In this document: positions 8,202-17,433 of the stretch, in pieces
How positions within the stretch are numbered: the stretch's first letter is position 1
Layout of the letters: every line of letters starts with the position of its first letter
DNA from: Clostridium sp. UBA4108
Lineage (GTDB): Bacteria > Bacillota > Clostridia > Clostridiales > Clostridiaceae
Reading direction: 5' to 3'
Assembly: GCA_002381695.1 (NCBI GenBank)
Contig: DFXM01000013.1
Span: forward strand, 1-44,548
Length of the DNA: 44,548 nt
Notes under the pieces: generated by a model
Databases searched by the model: none
The model's input: only the letters and a program-made list of their open reading frames with translations
What the model was told of the DNA's origin: nothing
Translations under genes and position numbers: made by a program

Positions 8202-8669
8202 TTACTTCATATTAGGAAATCCTAATTGCCTTAATCCTTCATATGCTATAATTGCAACTGTATTGGAGAGATTTAATGACCTTGTTGTTGTTTCAATCAT
8301 AGGAACTTTAATAAGAGTATCTTTATTTTCATCTCTTATATAATCTGGTAATCCTTTTGATTCTCTTCCGAACACCAAAAAATCCCCTTTTTTTAAATTG
8401 ATTTCACTATAGGCTTTGCTACCCTTCGTAGTGCAAAAATAAAACGTATTCTCCAAATATTTTTCTCTTAGTTCTTCATAACTTTCATGAATTTCTAATT
8501 CTAATTGTGGCCAATAATCAAGTCCTGCCCTTTTAACTGCTTTTTCATCTAAACTAAATCCCATAGGTTTTATTATATGTAACTTACAATTCGTTAACAC
8601 ACATGTTCTACCGATATTCCCTGTGTTTTGTGGAATTTCTGGCTGAAACAATACTATATTTAAATTCAC
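8202..8669 (-). CDS. trmL: tRNA (cytidine(34)-2'-O)-methyltransferase
   Basis: SPOUT-class methyltransferase of 155 residues that methylates the ribose at the wobble position of tRNA-Leu species using AdoMet. The diagnostic segments are FQPEIPQNTGNIGRTC at the N terminus, FGRESKGLP, and the knot motif RSLNLSNTVAIIAYE at the C terminus. The start is GTG at 8669 with AGGAGG 7 nt upstream. It is followed by degV. Confidence 0.92.
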   Translation of the reverse strand: MNLNIVLFQPEIPQNTGNIGRTCVLTNCKLHIIKPMGFSLDEKAVKRAGLDYWPQLELEIHESYEELREKYLENTFYFCTTKGSKAYSEINLKKGDFLVFGRESKGLPDYIRDENKDTLIKVPMIETTTRSLNLSNTVAIIAYEGLRQLGFPNMK

Positions 8670-8839
8670 TTTATAACCTCCTAATAAATAGAACTATAAA
8701 AATATGCATAAAATTATAATACTCTAATTCTATTTTCAAGTAAAGTTTTTGTATAGTATGAATATTTTATTCTCAACCTGTTCACATGTTTTTAATACCA
8801 TAGGTAATCAATAATATTTTCTAGATTATAATAATTCTT

Positions 8840-9667
8840 CTACTCACATAATATAAACTTCTCTATGACTTTTGCTACGCCATCATCCTCATTAGAAGCG
8901 GTAACATAATCTGCCTTAAGTTTAACAAAATCCTCACCATTCCCCATGGCAACTCCAAGCCCAGCAAATTCAATCATTGATAAGTCATTTTCATTATCCC
9001 CTATACATATGACTTCATCTCTAGTGAACCCATAATAATCACATAGAATTTTAACCCCTTGCCCCTTTGATGTACCCTTTACCATTATTTCAAAATTATT
9101 TTCAAGAGAACTTACGACCTCAAACCCCTCTAAATTTAAAAATGCATTCTTCGCCTGCCTTATTTTATTGATATCATCATCTATAGCTACAGCCTTAAGC
9201 AGTTCTTCCCCTTGTGAATAAAATAAATCATCCCAGTTCTCTATTTTTTCTATATGAATTCTTCTTTCCTTAGGCATTTTCTTGTTAATAGCTGAATAAT
9301 ATGCAGAGGAGTGTACAATTTCCCCTGCATATATTGAATTGCTTGTATAAAAGTGTGGAACGATATCAAAAGCTTTAAACATCTTTAATATTAAATTGCA
9401 TCTATCTACTCCTAGTAAACTTTTATATATTATTTTATTTATGTCTTTTTCTCTTATATAAGCTCCATTAGACGCAATTATTGGCGCCTTGAGTCCAACT
9501 AAATCTGCATAATAATTAGCTGATGTAAATATTCTACCTGTAGAAATAGCAAACTTCACATCTAATTCGCTAGCTTTTTCTATAGCTTTTTTATTCCTAC
9601 TGCTTATTTCCTTATTATTATTTAATAAAGTCCCATCCATATCGACGCATATTAGTTTATATTTCAT
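8840..9667 (-). CDS. Cof-type HAD hydrolase
   Basis: 275-residue haloacid dehalogenase superfamily phosphatase with a large type IIB cap. Motif I is DMDGTLLNN (nucleophile Asp8), motif II is AISTGR, and motif IV is CIGDNENDLSMIEFAG. Members dephosphorylate sugar phosphates, FMN or similar; substrate cannot be told from sequence. Start ATG at 9667, AGGAGG upstream. It is 10 nt downstream of the transglutaminase gene stop and may be part of that operon. The 170 nt after it hold nothing I can identify. Confidence 0.88.
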   Translation of the reverse strand: MKYKLICVDMDGTLLNNNKEISSRNKKAIEKASELDVKFAISTGRIFTSANYYADLVGLKAPIIASNGAYIREKDINKIIYKSLLGVDRCNLILKMFKAFDIVPHFYTSNSIYAGEIVHSSAYYSAINKKMPKERRIHIEKIENWDDLFYSQGEELLKAVAIDDDINKIRQAKNAFLNLEGFEVVSSLENNFEIMVKGTSKGQGVKILCDYYGFTRDEVICIGDNENDLSMIEFAGLGVAMGNGEDFVKLKADYVTASNEDDGVAKVIEKFILCE

Positions 9668-9676
9668 TATAACCTC

Positions 9677-12004
9677 CTATTTTACTATTAAGTACTTATT
9701 TAATATATATTTATACCATTTATCTCTATTTTTTATATACCTCTCTATAAATTTAATGTATTCTCTTTTATCTAAATTACTACTTTCAACTCCTCCATAA
9801 AATTCTTCATAATAAGAATTGACTAATACTAGCATTCGTTTTTTTAATTCATTTTCATTTATTGAATGTCCAAATTCTAAATCTCCACTGCCTGTAGGTT
9901 TTATAATTCCTATAGTTTTTAATCTTTGTAGATAATACAAGTATAATGAAGTAGTACCTTTACTATTTATAACTTTATTTATTCTCATTATATTAATTGA
10001 TTTTATGATACCTAAAATCAATAAAACTGTTATTATAACAAGAACAAACTTATTCACTTTTCTCTTCTCTACAAAATTTACTTCTTCTTCCATTGTCGGT
10101 TTATTATTCCTATTGGGAGTATTTATATTACTATCTAAATTATTTTCGTTAACATCAGGTTTATTAATCTCCTCTTTTTTTTGTTGCTCTTCAAGTTCTG
10201 TAGGCGTAGGTGAAGGATCTACCACTATCCATTGATCTCTATCTGGATTGATCAATATTTCACTCCAAGCATGTGCTTCTCCATTGGTGACAACATATTT
10301 ACCTGTTTCATCTTGTTTATCACTCATTTTAAAACCTTCTACGTATCTAGTAGGAATTCCTGCAATTCTACACATCATAGTGGTAGCTGAAGCAAAGTAA
10401 GTACAATATCCTTTTTTCTCACTAAATAAGAAGTAAGTTACAAAGTCCTTACCTTCAGGCACATCTGACACATCCAAAGTATAAGGATAATTATCTGTTA
10501 AATAATTTCTTATAGCTAAAGCCTTATCATGATTTGAAAGCTCTCTCCCCTTATTTTCTTTCTCTTCATTTATTATAGACTCAACTAACTCAAATACTTT
10601 TTCATCCACAGAAGATATCTGCAAATATTTTTCATATTTGTTTAAAACCTTTTCTAACCTGCTATTAGATAGTTTAGTGTCAGCATTTTTAATATCCATA
10701 GGTAATATATAATCTTCCTCTTCAGGAATCTTGATTTTCTCACCGTTTTCTATACCTTCAAAATAAGGCGCATAACTTTTATTATTATAATTACTATAGC
10801 TATAATAGTCTACTATATAAGTTTCTTTTACATAGTTATTTGATGAAAAAGTAGGTATATCTGTATAATATATATTTTCATATCCACTATTTATATTAAT
10901 AGTGTTATTAGGAGTAAAAAAAGATGTGGCCTGAAGCGTATTTGAGGGATAAATTGTAAGACTCTTTTTCTTTATCTTAAAATATCTATCATCTATCCCT
11001 TCTTTATCATTTCTTAAATTAGATGTGTAAAAATTATAATCTTCACTCTTTTTCTTTAGTTCCTTTGTACTTTGTGTTGACGTCCAACATATTCCATTAT
11101 AATAATCTCTAACTGTGCCTTTTAAATAATAACTAGCATCTGATTTAACCTTAAATACTTCCTTTTTATCTAGCTTAATGCGCCCTCCTAATCTCTTAGT
11201 ACTATCGCTATATCCTGAATAAGTTAAATTGTAAGAACCTTGTTCTGCTGCTAATAGTGCATCGCCGTTTCCTGAATCTTTTTTAGCAAACCTATTTTCA
11301 AACTGCGTTATAATTCCTTCTACAGTATTTCCCTTTGCTTCTTGAGGGAGTATTTTAATTATATTAGTAATAATTACTGATATAACCACTGAGCTTATTA
11401 TTATATGTTTAATGTTTATACTACTTTTCAGTTCTCTTGCCTTAACCTCATTGCTATTGCTGACATATTGATTAAGTATTATGGTTATTATACACACATA
11501 TATGAACCAATTTAGATTATTTAAAACATATTTATTTAATATTAAGTACCAAAATAATAAAAATACTAGTCCATTAAATAATAATATAAAATTCTTAAAT
11601 TTAATGTTAACAACAAACATAAGCCATGTTATTATCGGAATTATTATTATAAATAAATGCGTAAATTGACTATAATTTGTTTTCCTTTCATATAGTGCTG
11701 CCTGATTTATAGCTTTTATATTAACCCATAAAAAATTAAGCTCTTCAATAATCCAATTCTGATTTTTATATATTATATATCCTCCTATAAAAATTACAAA
11801 TAAAAAACATATAAATTTACGCTTTTTATTGTACAAATACTTTTTATATATTAAAAATATTATTATAGAGAGTAAAACTAAAATTATCAAAAACATATAA
11901 TTCACATTTGTTATCTGAAAGCTTTCTATGATTAATTTTAATAGTAACAATAAATTCAGTAGAACAATAGCTATGGTTAAACCATATTCTCTTTCTTTTC
12001 TCAT
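9677..12004 (-). CDS. Membrane transglutaminase-like protein (TgpA type)
   Basis: 775 residues. About seven hydrophobic segments fill the first 220 residues, followed by an extracellular portion and a transglutaminase-like domain. The catalytic Cys-His-Asp set is visible: KKGYCTYFASA (Cys near 535), GEAHAWSEI (His near 578) and VVDPSP (Asp). A last membrane helix (VLVIITVLLILGI) near 650-670 is followed by a cytoplasmic tail resembling DUF4129. It is the third gene of the MoxR-DUF58-transglutaminase module, with 8 nt between it and the DUF58 gene. The module is widespread and thought to act at the cell surface; substrate unknown. Confidence 0.88.
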   Translation of the reverse strand: MRKEREYGLTIAIVLLNLLLLLKLIIESFQITNVNYMFLIILVLLSIIIFLIYKKYLYNKKRKFICFLFVIFIGGYIIYKNQNWIIEELNFLWVNIKAINQAALYERKTNYSQFTHLFIIIIPIITWLMFVVNIKFKNFILLFNGLVFLLFWYLILNKYVLNNLNWFIYVCIITIILNQYVSNSNEVKARELKSSINIKHIIISSVVISVIITNIIKILPQEAKGNTVEGIITQFENRFAKKDSGNGDALLAAEQGSYNLTYSGYSDSTKRLGGRIKLDKKEVFKVKSDASYYLKGTVRDYYNGICWTSTQSTKELKKKSEDYNFYTSNLRNDKEGIDDRYFKIKKKSLTIYPSNTLQATSFFTPNNTININSGYENIYYTDIPTFSSNNYVKETYIVDYYSYSNYNNKSYAPYFEGIENGEKIKIPEEEDYILPMDIKNADTKLSNSRLEKVLNKYEKYLQISSVDEKVFELVESIINEEKENKGRELSNHDKALAIRNYLTDNYPYTLDVSDVPEGKDFVTYFLFSEKKGYCTYFASATTMMCRIAGIPTRYVEGFKMSDKQDETGKYVVTNGEAHAWSEILINPDRDQWIVVDPSPTPTELEEQQKKEEINKPDVNENNLDSNINTPNRNNKPTMEEEVNFVEKRKVNKFVLVIITVLLILGIIKSINIMRINKVINSKGTTSLYLYYLQRLKTIGIIKPTGSGDLEFGHSINENELKKRMLVLVNSYYEEFYGGVESSNLDKREYIKFIERYIKNRDKWYKYILNKYLIVK

Positions 12005-12012
12005 ACTTACAC

Positions 12013-13194
12013 CTAATTCCCTTTATAATGTAATAAATCCATTATACTATAAAATTCTATACCTCTTTGAACAAGAGTATCAAAGTTCTTTAATTTGGAT
12101 TCCTTCGGATTTTCATAATAAAATATAGTAACCTTATATGCTGAAAGTGCTAAAGCCAAAAAATATTCCATATTCTTTTGGCTTAGATCACTGGTTATGA
12201 TGACTAACGATGATTTTCTTTGTATATTGGTCAATCCATTTTGAATGAATTTCTCCAATTCTTGCTTTCCATCGCTATAATGAGTTAAAAGATATTCTTT
12301 TAGCATCATATATTCCATAGCTCCATATATTTTTTCACTTTTAGCTTCACTGTTACACAAATATACATATGGCTTTATATTTTTTCGTAATTGATTACGT
12401 ATAAGAGATAAGGCGAAATCTATCATCAATTCTTCTACTTTTCCATCATTATCTAAATAATAAGGCTTTTCTCTCATGTCAACAAAGATATTGACAAGCG
12501 CTTCTTCTTCACTTTCATAATTTTTTACAAAAATTTTACCTTGCCTTGCCGTAAGCTTCCAATGAATTTTTTTAACATTATCTCCAATCTGATACTCTCT
12601 TATATCCCTTATACTATCAAGACTATCTCCATTATATCGTCCCATACTGCTATTTTTAACAATTGGATTTTTATAATTTGTTCCCTTTATATAGATATTA
12701 GGCAAATCATATATTCTAGGATAAACCTTTACTAAGCCATTACTTTTATATTCACCCTTACACTTAATTAATCCAAATAAATCCTTTATCACCACATGAG
12801 TTGTTCCGCCTGAAAATACTCCTCTTTTATTGATAGTTACACTTCTATTTATTAATCTATTAGAATTCATATTTAAAGAAAATACTTCCCCATTATATCT
12901 ATACGTGTTTTCCATTAAGAATGAATTTAATATCTCTAGATAGGGGATAGGCATTATAGAATAGTTTTCTATTTTTAATGTTGTTTTTATCTCATCCCCT
13001 ACTATACTCTCCATCTTATGAAATTTCATTTTTATGTATATATTTTTCATAATTACCTTTCCATATATTAAAGAAAATACTCCCATTAAGAGAACAGTAT
13101 AAAATATAACATAAGGATAATTTCCTCCAGAAAAAACAGCGAATCCTAAGGATAATAGAAGTACAAATATATAAGATTTCCTTAACTTAATCAT
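12013..13194 (-). CDS. DUF58 (von Willebrand A-like) protein
   Basis: 393 residues. Two N-terminal membrane helices (residues about 5-40) are followed by a beta-rich region and the DUF58 core, with the signature DIREYQIGDNVKKIHWKLTARQGKIFVK and a VWA-like fold ending in VIITSD. DUF58 proteins are partners of MoxR AAA ATPases and may carry a metal-binding MIDAS-like site. The start overlaps the end of the MoxR gene by 8 nt, which points to translational coupling. Confidence 0.9.
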   Translation of the reverse strand: MIKLRKSYIFVLLLSLGFAVFSGGNYPYVIFYTVLLMGVFSLIYGKVIMKNIYIKMKFHKMESIVGDEIKTTLKIENYSIMPIPYLEILNSFLMENTYRYNGEVFSLNMNSNRLINRSVTINKRGVFSGGTTHVVIKDLFGLIKCKGEYKSNGLVKVYPRIYDLPNIYIKGTNYKNPIVKNSSMGRYNGDSLDSIRDIREYQIGDNVKKIHWKLTARQGKIFVKNYESEEEALVNIFVDMREKPYYLDNDGKVEELMIDFALSLIRNQLRKNIKPYVYLCNSEAKSEKIYGAMEYMMLKEYLLTHYSDGKQELEKFIQNGLTNIQRKSSLVIITSDLSQKNMEYFLALALSAYKVTIFYYENPKESKLKNFDTLVQRGIEFYSIMDLLHYKGN

Positions 13195-14137
13195 TTGTAC
13201 TCACCTTAGGCGTTGGTATTACTTTTAGTAACTCAGATAATACTTTTTCTGGTTTTAATCCTTTTGAAATTGCACTATTTTTTAATATTATTCTATGGCA
13301 CCACACTAATTCCACATTTTCTTTTACATCTTCTGGTATAACATAATTCCTTCCCTTCATGAGAGCTGTTGCCTGTGAAATTCTTTGAAGTGCTAGGGTG
13401 GCTCTTGTGCTTGCACCTAATGCTATATCTACATGATTTCTTGTTCCATCTGCTATATTAACTATATATTTATTTATTTCTCTATTAACGCTTACATTCC
13501 TAACTGCCTGCTGTAAACTTAGAATATCATTTTTACTAGCCACAGGCTTTAATGTAGATAATGGATTTTCCTCTCTATATAAATTTAATATTGATATCTC
13601 TTCTTCTTTACCTGGATATCCTAAATTTAATTTAATCATAAATCTATCTAATTGAGCTTCTGGCAATGGAAAAGTTCCTTCATATTCAATAGGATTTTCA
13701 GTAGCCATAACAAAAAAAGGAGCTTCTAATCTATATGTACTCCCGCCCTCAGATACTTGAAGTTCTTCCATTACCTCTAAGAGTGCAGATTGAGTTTTAG
13801 GCGATGTTCTATTTATTTCATCCGCTAATACTATATTAGAAAATATTGGTCCTTTCTTAAAGATAAATTCCCCATTACTGCTATTATATATAGATACACC
13901 TGTAATATCAGATGGTAGTAAATCTGGAGTAAATTGAATTCTACTAAAGGTCAAATCAAAAGTAGCTTTTATAGCTTTTATTAATGTAGTTTTGCCAACT
14001 CCAGGTACATCTTCAATCAATATATGTCCTCCAGCTATTATACCTTTTAATAAATTTAAAATCTCACTTCTTTTCCCTAAAACTACCTTTTCAACGTTAT
14101 CTACTATACTGTCAATGCATGCTATATAGTTATTCAT
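13187..14137 (-). CDS. MoxR-family AAA+ ATPase
   Basis: 316 residues. Walker A DVPGVGKTT lies near residue 43-51, Walker B is IVLADEINR, sensor 1 is MATENPIEYEGTFPLPEAQLDRF, and the C-terminal lid contains VIPEDVKENVELVWCHRI. MoxR ATPases act as chaperone-like partners of VWA-domain proteins. The start chosen is ATG 14137, 6 nt after AGGAGG; the TTG 6 nt upstream would sit against the ribosome site. First gene of the module. Confidence 0.92.
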   Translation of the reverse strand: MNNYIACIDSIVDNVEKVVLGKRSEILNLLKGIIAGGHILIEDVPGVGKTTLIKAIKATFDLTFSRIQFTPDLLPSDITGVSIYNSSNGEFIFKKGPIFSNIVLADEINRTSPKTQSALLEVMEELQVSEGGSTYRLEAPFFVMATENPIEYEGTFPLPEAQLDRFMIKLNLGYPGKEEEISILNLYREENPLSTLKPVASKNDILSLQQAVRNVSVNREINKYIVNIADGTRNHVDIALGASTRATLALQRISQATALMKGRNYVIPEDVKENVELVWCHRIILKNSAISKGLKPEKVLSELLKVIPTPKVSTND

Positions 14138-14220
14138 AACCAACCTCCTTATATTTAAAATGCAATAGTATATTTATTCTACTTATACAGGATTTTCCCT
14201 TTTTTTCTTTTTTAACAAAT

Positions 14221-14259
14221 TAACCTTCTCCTTTCCCTATAAAAGAAAGAAGAAGGTTA
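14221..14259 (-). terminator. Terminator-like hairpin after the VanW gene
   Basis: AACCTTCTTCTTTC pairs with GGAAAGGAGAAGGTT including a G-T pair, directly after the VanW-family stop. The trailing sequence is only moderately T-rich. Confidence 0.6.
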
Positions 14260-14263
14260 TAGA

Positions 14264-15601
14264 TTATCGACCTTTTCTTATTATTTGATCTTTCTCATTG
14301 TATTTACTCTTACTTATTAACTCTTTATTTATTAATTTACCGTTTTCATATGTTTCTCTGTAAGTCTCAAGCATATAACCATTTTTCCCATTTTCTTCTA
14401 TGATTGTTTCCCCATTTCTCAAATTATGATCATATATAAACCTTATTTTAGGGGGAATAGTTTTTACTATAGGCGTCTTTACTACATAAGCCTTTCCAGC
14501 CGCATCAGAATTACAATATAACTTAAAAGTTACTGTATTATTAATAATTTTACCTTCTATGTAGATAGGAAAATCATAGGTGTTTATAAATTTAAAATCA
14601 GAATATCCATAGAAAATCATTGCATCTTGGCCTAGTGGTACATACTTAATTGGCTTACTATGATTTCTTCTTTCACTTACCTTTAGTTCTGTTTTAAGTA
14701 TAGTGTTATATAAAGTACTAGATACTTGACATACTCCACCTCCTATATCGTCTACAAATTCTCCTCCAACTATAGCTTTAGCACTTTCATAACCTTTTTC
14801 TCTTGAGGTTCTACCTACAACTTTATTAAAACTAAATTCCTCTCCGCTCATAAGTACATATCCATTAATATATCTTGTTGCTATTTCTATATTTCTCCCC
14901 CTTGCAAAGGAAGAATTACTAAAGGATGTGGTATAAGATGCAATTAGTGTATTTACAGTTTTTAATTCTTCATCTATTATAGAAGGTAATTTTTCCTTTA
15001 ATTCTATGATAAGTTCAATTTCATTTGTCTTTTCTTTTTTATTAACTTCATCAAGAATCTTATTTCTTAACTCTTCTCTATCCAAAAACTTACCAACTTT
15101 ATGTGGTGTAACCACAAATCCTCTTCCTTCAATATGCTCAATCAAAGCATTCACCGAGGGAATATTAACTTCTTTCTCTATTTTTGAAATAAATTTATTA
15201 AAACATTCTTCATCTATAGATACAGAACTATATAACTTATAAGTATTATCTAACTTTATAAGCTTATACTTCTTAATAATATTGAAATCTTTACCGTATT
15301 TATGTGCTTCCTTTATTACTTCATCTTCACTAACTTTTATACATAATTCTCCAAAGGTTGATTTATATACTTTTCCATCAATATTTATATTTATTTCCTT
15401 ATTCCTATTAAATTCCTCGAAATATTTACTCAGCTTTTTTTCAGCTTCTAACTTTGTATCCCCTCCAACATCTACTCCATCAATGTAAACTCCTGGATAT
15501 ATAAGATTCTCATACTTGGATGTTTGTATCCATATATATATTAAACAGATTGTCACTAGTGTAATCAATGCTATTACTATATTTTTTATTATTTTTATCA
15601 T
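14264..15601 (-). CDS. VanW-family surface protein
   Basis: 445 residues. Signal-anchor helix at residues 7-27; a PG-binding-4 type domain (PGVYIDGVDVGG near 36-47 onward, with a second repeat); then a VanW domain about 225-345 with FSFNKVVGRTSREKGY and GGGVCQVSSTLYN. VanW was named from a vancomycin-resistance cluster, but most such proteins are housekeeping envelope proteins of unknown role; there are no other van genes here. A C-terminal region resembles a G5-like tail. Separate terminators lie on both sides, so it is probably monocistronic. Confidence 0.85.
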   Translation of the reverse strand: MIKIIKNIVIALITLVTICLIYIWIQTSKYENLIYPGVYIDGVDVGGDTKLEAEKKLSKYFEEFNRNKEININIDGKVYKSTFGELCIKVSEDEVIKEAHKYGKDFNIIKKYKLIKLDNTYKLYSSVSIDEECFNKFISKIEKEVNIPSVNALIEHIEGRGFVVTPHKVGKFLDREELRNKILDEVNKKEKTNEIELIIELKEKLPSIIDEELKTVNTLIASYTTSFSNSSFARGRNIEIATRYINGYVLMSGEEFSFNKVVGRTSREKGYESAKAIVGGEFVDDIGGGVCQVSSTLYNTILKTELKVSERRNHSKPIKYVPLGQDAMIFYGYSDFKFINTYDFPIYIEGKIINNTVTFKLYCNSDAAGKAYVVKTPIVKTIPPKIRFIYDHNLRNGETIIEENGKNGYMLETYRETYENGKLINKELISKSKYNEKDQIIRKGR

Positions 15602-15687
15602 TTAATTCACCGCCTTCATACACCATATATATGAAGAAAATGGCTAATTTATAATTTTAATATTGTATATAAATATATTGCTTATGG

Positions 15688-15735
15688 AAAAACATACCCT
15701 ATCTTCATAATTTTGAAGATAGGGTATGTTTTTCA
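15688..15735 (-). terminator. Intrinsic terminator of the PRC/MgtE-N gene
   Basis: A long perfect stem (AACATACCCTATCTTCA with its complement) around a short loop, A-rich before and T-rich after, overlapping the stop codon. It would work in either direction. Confidence 0.88.
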
Positions 15736-16995
15736 ACTGGATTTTTTAATTTTTCTTCTCCAACTAGGAGATAATATTTCATCAATAATATCATTCATCA
15801 CTGCAATTCCACATAATCTATCACATTCATCTACTACTGGTAATGAAAAAAGATCATACTTTATTGCTACTCCAATAGCTTTTTCTATTTCATCAGTATC
15901 CTTAACTTTAAACAAATTTTCATTCATAATAGCTCTTAACTTATTTCCAGGATCAGATACAATTAAGTCTCTTAGAGATATGAAACCTTGAAGTTTTTCA
16001 CCTTTATCAACTATGTAAATGTAATGTGATACCTCATCTTCTGGTTTTAATTCTCTTAAAATATTTATAGTCTCACCTACAGTAATATCTATATTAAAAG
16101 ATATAAAATCTGTATTCATAATACTTCCAACAACTTCATCCTCATATTTCATTAAATCTCTTATCTCTACTTCATCATCATCATCTAGATTTATTAATAC
16201 TCTATTTGCAGTCTCTTCATCTAACTCATCTAAAATATCAGCTATTTCATCATTAGGCATATTATTAAGAATTTCTCTAGCCTTATCTTCATTGAGATTA
16301 GTTAAAATTTCTTGTTTTATCTCTTTATCAAGCTCTTCTAGAGTATCTGCTGCTAAATCTATATCTAATCCTTCTATTAGCCTTACCCTGTCTTCTGGTG
16401 ATAGATCCGCTACAATTTCTGCTATATCAACAGGGTGTAATTTACTGATTTTATTATAGGTCGTTGTAAGTTTCAATGAGGAATCTACCATTTCTAAGGA
16501 TTGAACGCTTTCCCAAGATATAATATTTTCTTTTGCATCCTTATTAAATACATTTAAAACTTTATTTAATCCCTTTTCTATACCTAATTTTCTAGCTATG
16601 GCTAGAGAACCAGATTCAACTCCTACTACCTTCAAATATCCATTAGATTTTATCATCTTTAAATCTACAACTCTAACTATTTTTTTCCCATTTACATCTA
16701 CTATATCTTTATCAAGTAGGTGTTTAGATAATAGATATGAGTATTTTCTTGGAATTATATCCTTAACTTGGACTACTTTAATTATAAACTTTCCATTATC
16801 TTTATAAACATCTATGTTTCTAAACTCGAAATGTCCTATATCTCTGCCATTTTTAATTTTATATCCTATGGCCTTTGGATATCCTTCCTCTGTAGTTACA
16901 TAGATATCCTGTATTTTCCCTATACAATACTCTAACTCATCATAAACTCGTTTATTAAGAATATTGCTTAAATGAAATTCAATTAGTCTTTCCAT
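15733..16995 (-). CDS. Soluble PRC-barrel / MgtE-N / CBS protein
   Basis: 420 residues without any membrane segment. Order: PRC-barrel-like domain 1-75 (LSNILNKRVYDELEYCIGKIQDIYV), a second PRC-like segment about 85-160, MgtE intracellular N domain about 190-290 (LHPVDIAEIVADLSPEDR, acidic repeats), then two CBS domains (YEDEVVGSIMNTDF onward, to 415). In true MgtE transporters the N and CBS domains sense Mg2+ and gate a membrane channel, which is absent here, so this is a sensor or regulator rather than a transporter. GGAGG lies 5-9 nt before the ATG at 16995 and is part of an alternative RNA structure with the leader ORF upstream. Confidence 0.85.
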   Translation of the reverse strand: MERLIEFHLSNILNKRVYDELEYCIGKIQDIYVTTEEGYPKAIGYKIKNGRDIGHFEFRNIDVYKDNGKFIIKVVQVKDIIPRKYSYLLSKHLLDKDIVDVNGKKIVRVVDLKMIKSNGYLKVVGVESGSLAIARKLGIEKGLNKVLNVFNKDAKENIISWESVQSLEMVDSSLKLTTTYNKISKLHPVDIAEIVADLSPEDRVRLIEGLDIDLAADTLEELDKEIKQEILTNLNEDKAREILNNMPNDEIADILDELDEETANRVLINLDDDDEVEIRDLMKYEDEVVGSIMNTDFISFNIDITVGETINILRELKPEDEVSHYIYIVDKGEKLQGFISLRDLIVSDPGNKLRAIMNENLFKVKDTDEIEKAIGVAIKYDLFSLPVVDECDRLCGIAVMNDIIDEILSPSWRRKIKKSS

Positions 16996-16999
16996 AGAT

Positions 17000-17066
17000 A
17001 TTCCTCCTATATCCTAGAGGAATATGTTAATATATTTTATTTCTTAATAGAACAATATTCCTCTAA
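17000..17066 (-). promoter_or_regulatory. Two mutually exclusive hairpins controlling the MgtE-N gene ribosome site
   Basis: On the minus-strand transcript, segment 1 UAGAGGAAUAU (17066-17056) lies inside the leader ORF (codons 21-24); segment 2 AUAUUCCUCUA follows (17026-17016); segment 3 GAGGAAUAU (17006-16998) contains the SD of the MgtE-N gene. 1:2 form 11 perfect pairs; 2:3 form 9 perfect pairs with a 10-nt loop and hide the SD. Only one can form at a time. This is the layout of translational attenuation: a ribosome covering segment 1 would free segment 2 to block segment 3. Confidence 0.75.
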
Positions 17067-17126
17067 TACCTTTATTAAATTGTAAATTTTATTGTTTAAG
17101 CCATACTTTCGAGGCCCACCGTCCAT
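17037..17126 (-). CDS. 29-residue leader peptide upstream of the MgtE-N gene
   Basis: ATG at 17126, 29 codons, stop TAA at 17039-17037. The peptide begins MDGGPRKYGLNNKIYN and ends in VLEEYCSIKK. An upstream AGGTGGTGA serves as ribosome site, about 8-10 nt away. Codons 21-24 are the first strand of the alternative hairpin that controls the next gene, 41 nt downstream. It is short, hydrophilic and unrelated to any family I know. Functions could be cis (leader peptide) or a real small protein. Salmonella mgtL, a Mg2+ transporter leader ORF, is a conceptual parallel only; the sequence is not similar as far as I can tell. Confidence 0.65.
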   Translation of the reverse strand: MDGGPRKYGLNNKIYNLIKVLEEYCSIKK

Positions 17127-17187
17127 TAAAAATTCACCACCTGTAATTATGAAAATTTAGTTAAATAAATATTAATTCTCTACTTTT

Positions 17188-17216
17188 ATTATAATCGAAA
17201 ACTCCAAATTTGTAAC
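17188..17216 (-). promoter_or_regulatory. Sigma-A promoter of the leader ORF / MgtE-N gene
   Basis: Minus strand: -35 GTTACA (17216-17211), 17-nt spacer, -10 TATAAT (17193-17188). It predicts a start near 17181 and about 55 nt of untranslated leader before the 29-codon ORF. Confidence 0.7.
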
Positions 17217-17334
17217 TATTCTATTTAAAATAAGTCTATATTTATTTAAAAAAGTAAATTAGACTGACTTTTCATAATATTTTTCTTATTTCCTATGAAT
17301 TGCTAAGCATTGCTATGAACTCATATTAATTATT

Positions 17335-17433
17335 TTTCTCTTATAATGGTCTATTTATAAGAGAAAGCTAAGCTACATGTCATAATTTTTATGCATATAG
17401 ATTAGCTTTTAGTTAATAGTGAAATATTTCACT
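17335..17433. repeat. Inverted repeats downstream of the 46-residue membrane protein
   Basis: Two structures: a perfect 12-bp inverted repeat (17335-17346 with 17355-17366, 8-nt loop) and a perfect 16-bp palindrome AGTGAAATATTTCACT (17418-17433) that overlaps the stop codon of the small gene. Neither has a clear T-tract in the minus direction, so transcript-end, stability or protein-binding roles are all possible. The rest of 17217-17428 shows nothing else I can name. Confidence 0.5.

Noticed and set aside
14264..15601. Vancomycin resistance function for the VanW-family gene
   Set aside because: VanW domains are common envelope proteins; no vanA/B/H/X/Y/R/S genes are near.
15733..16995. Magnesium transporter
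   Set aside because: No membrane helices; only the sensor domains are present and the gene ends cleanly at a terminator.
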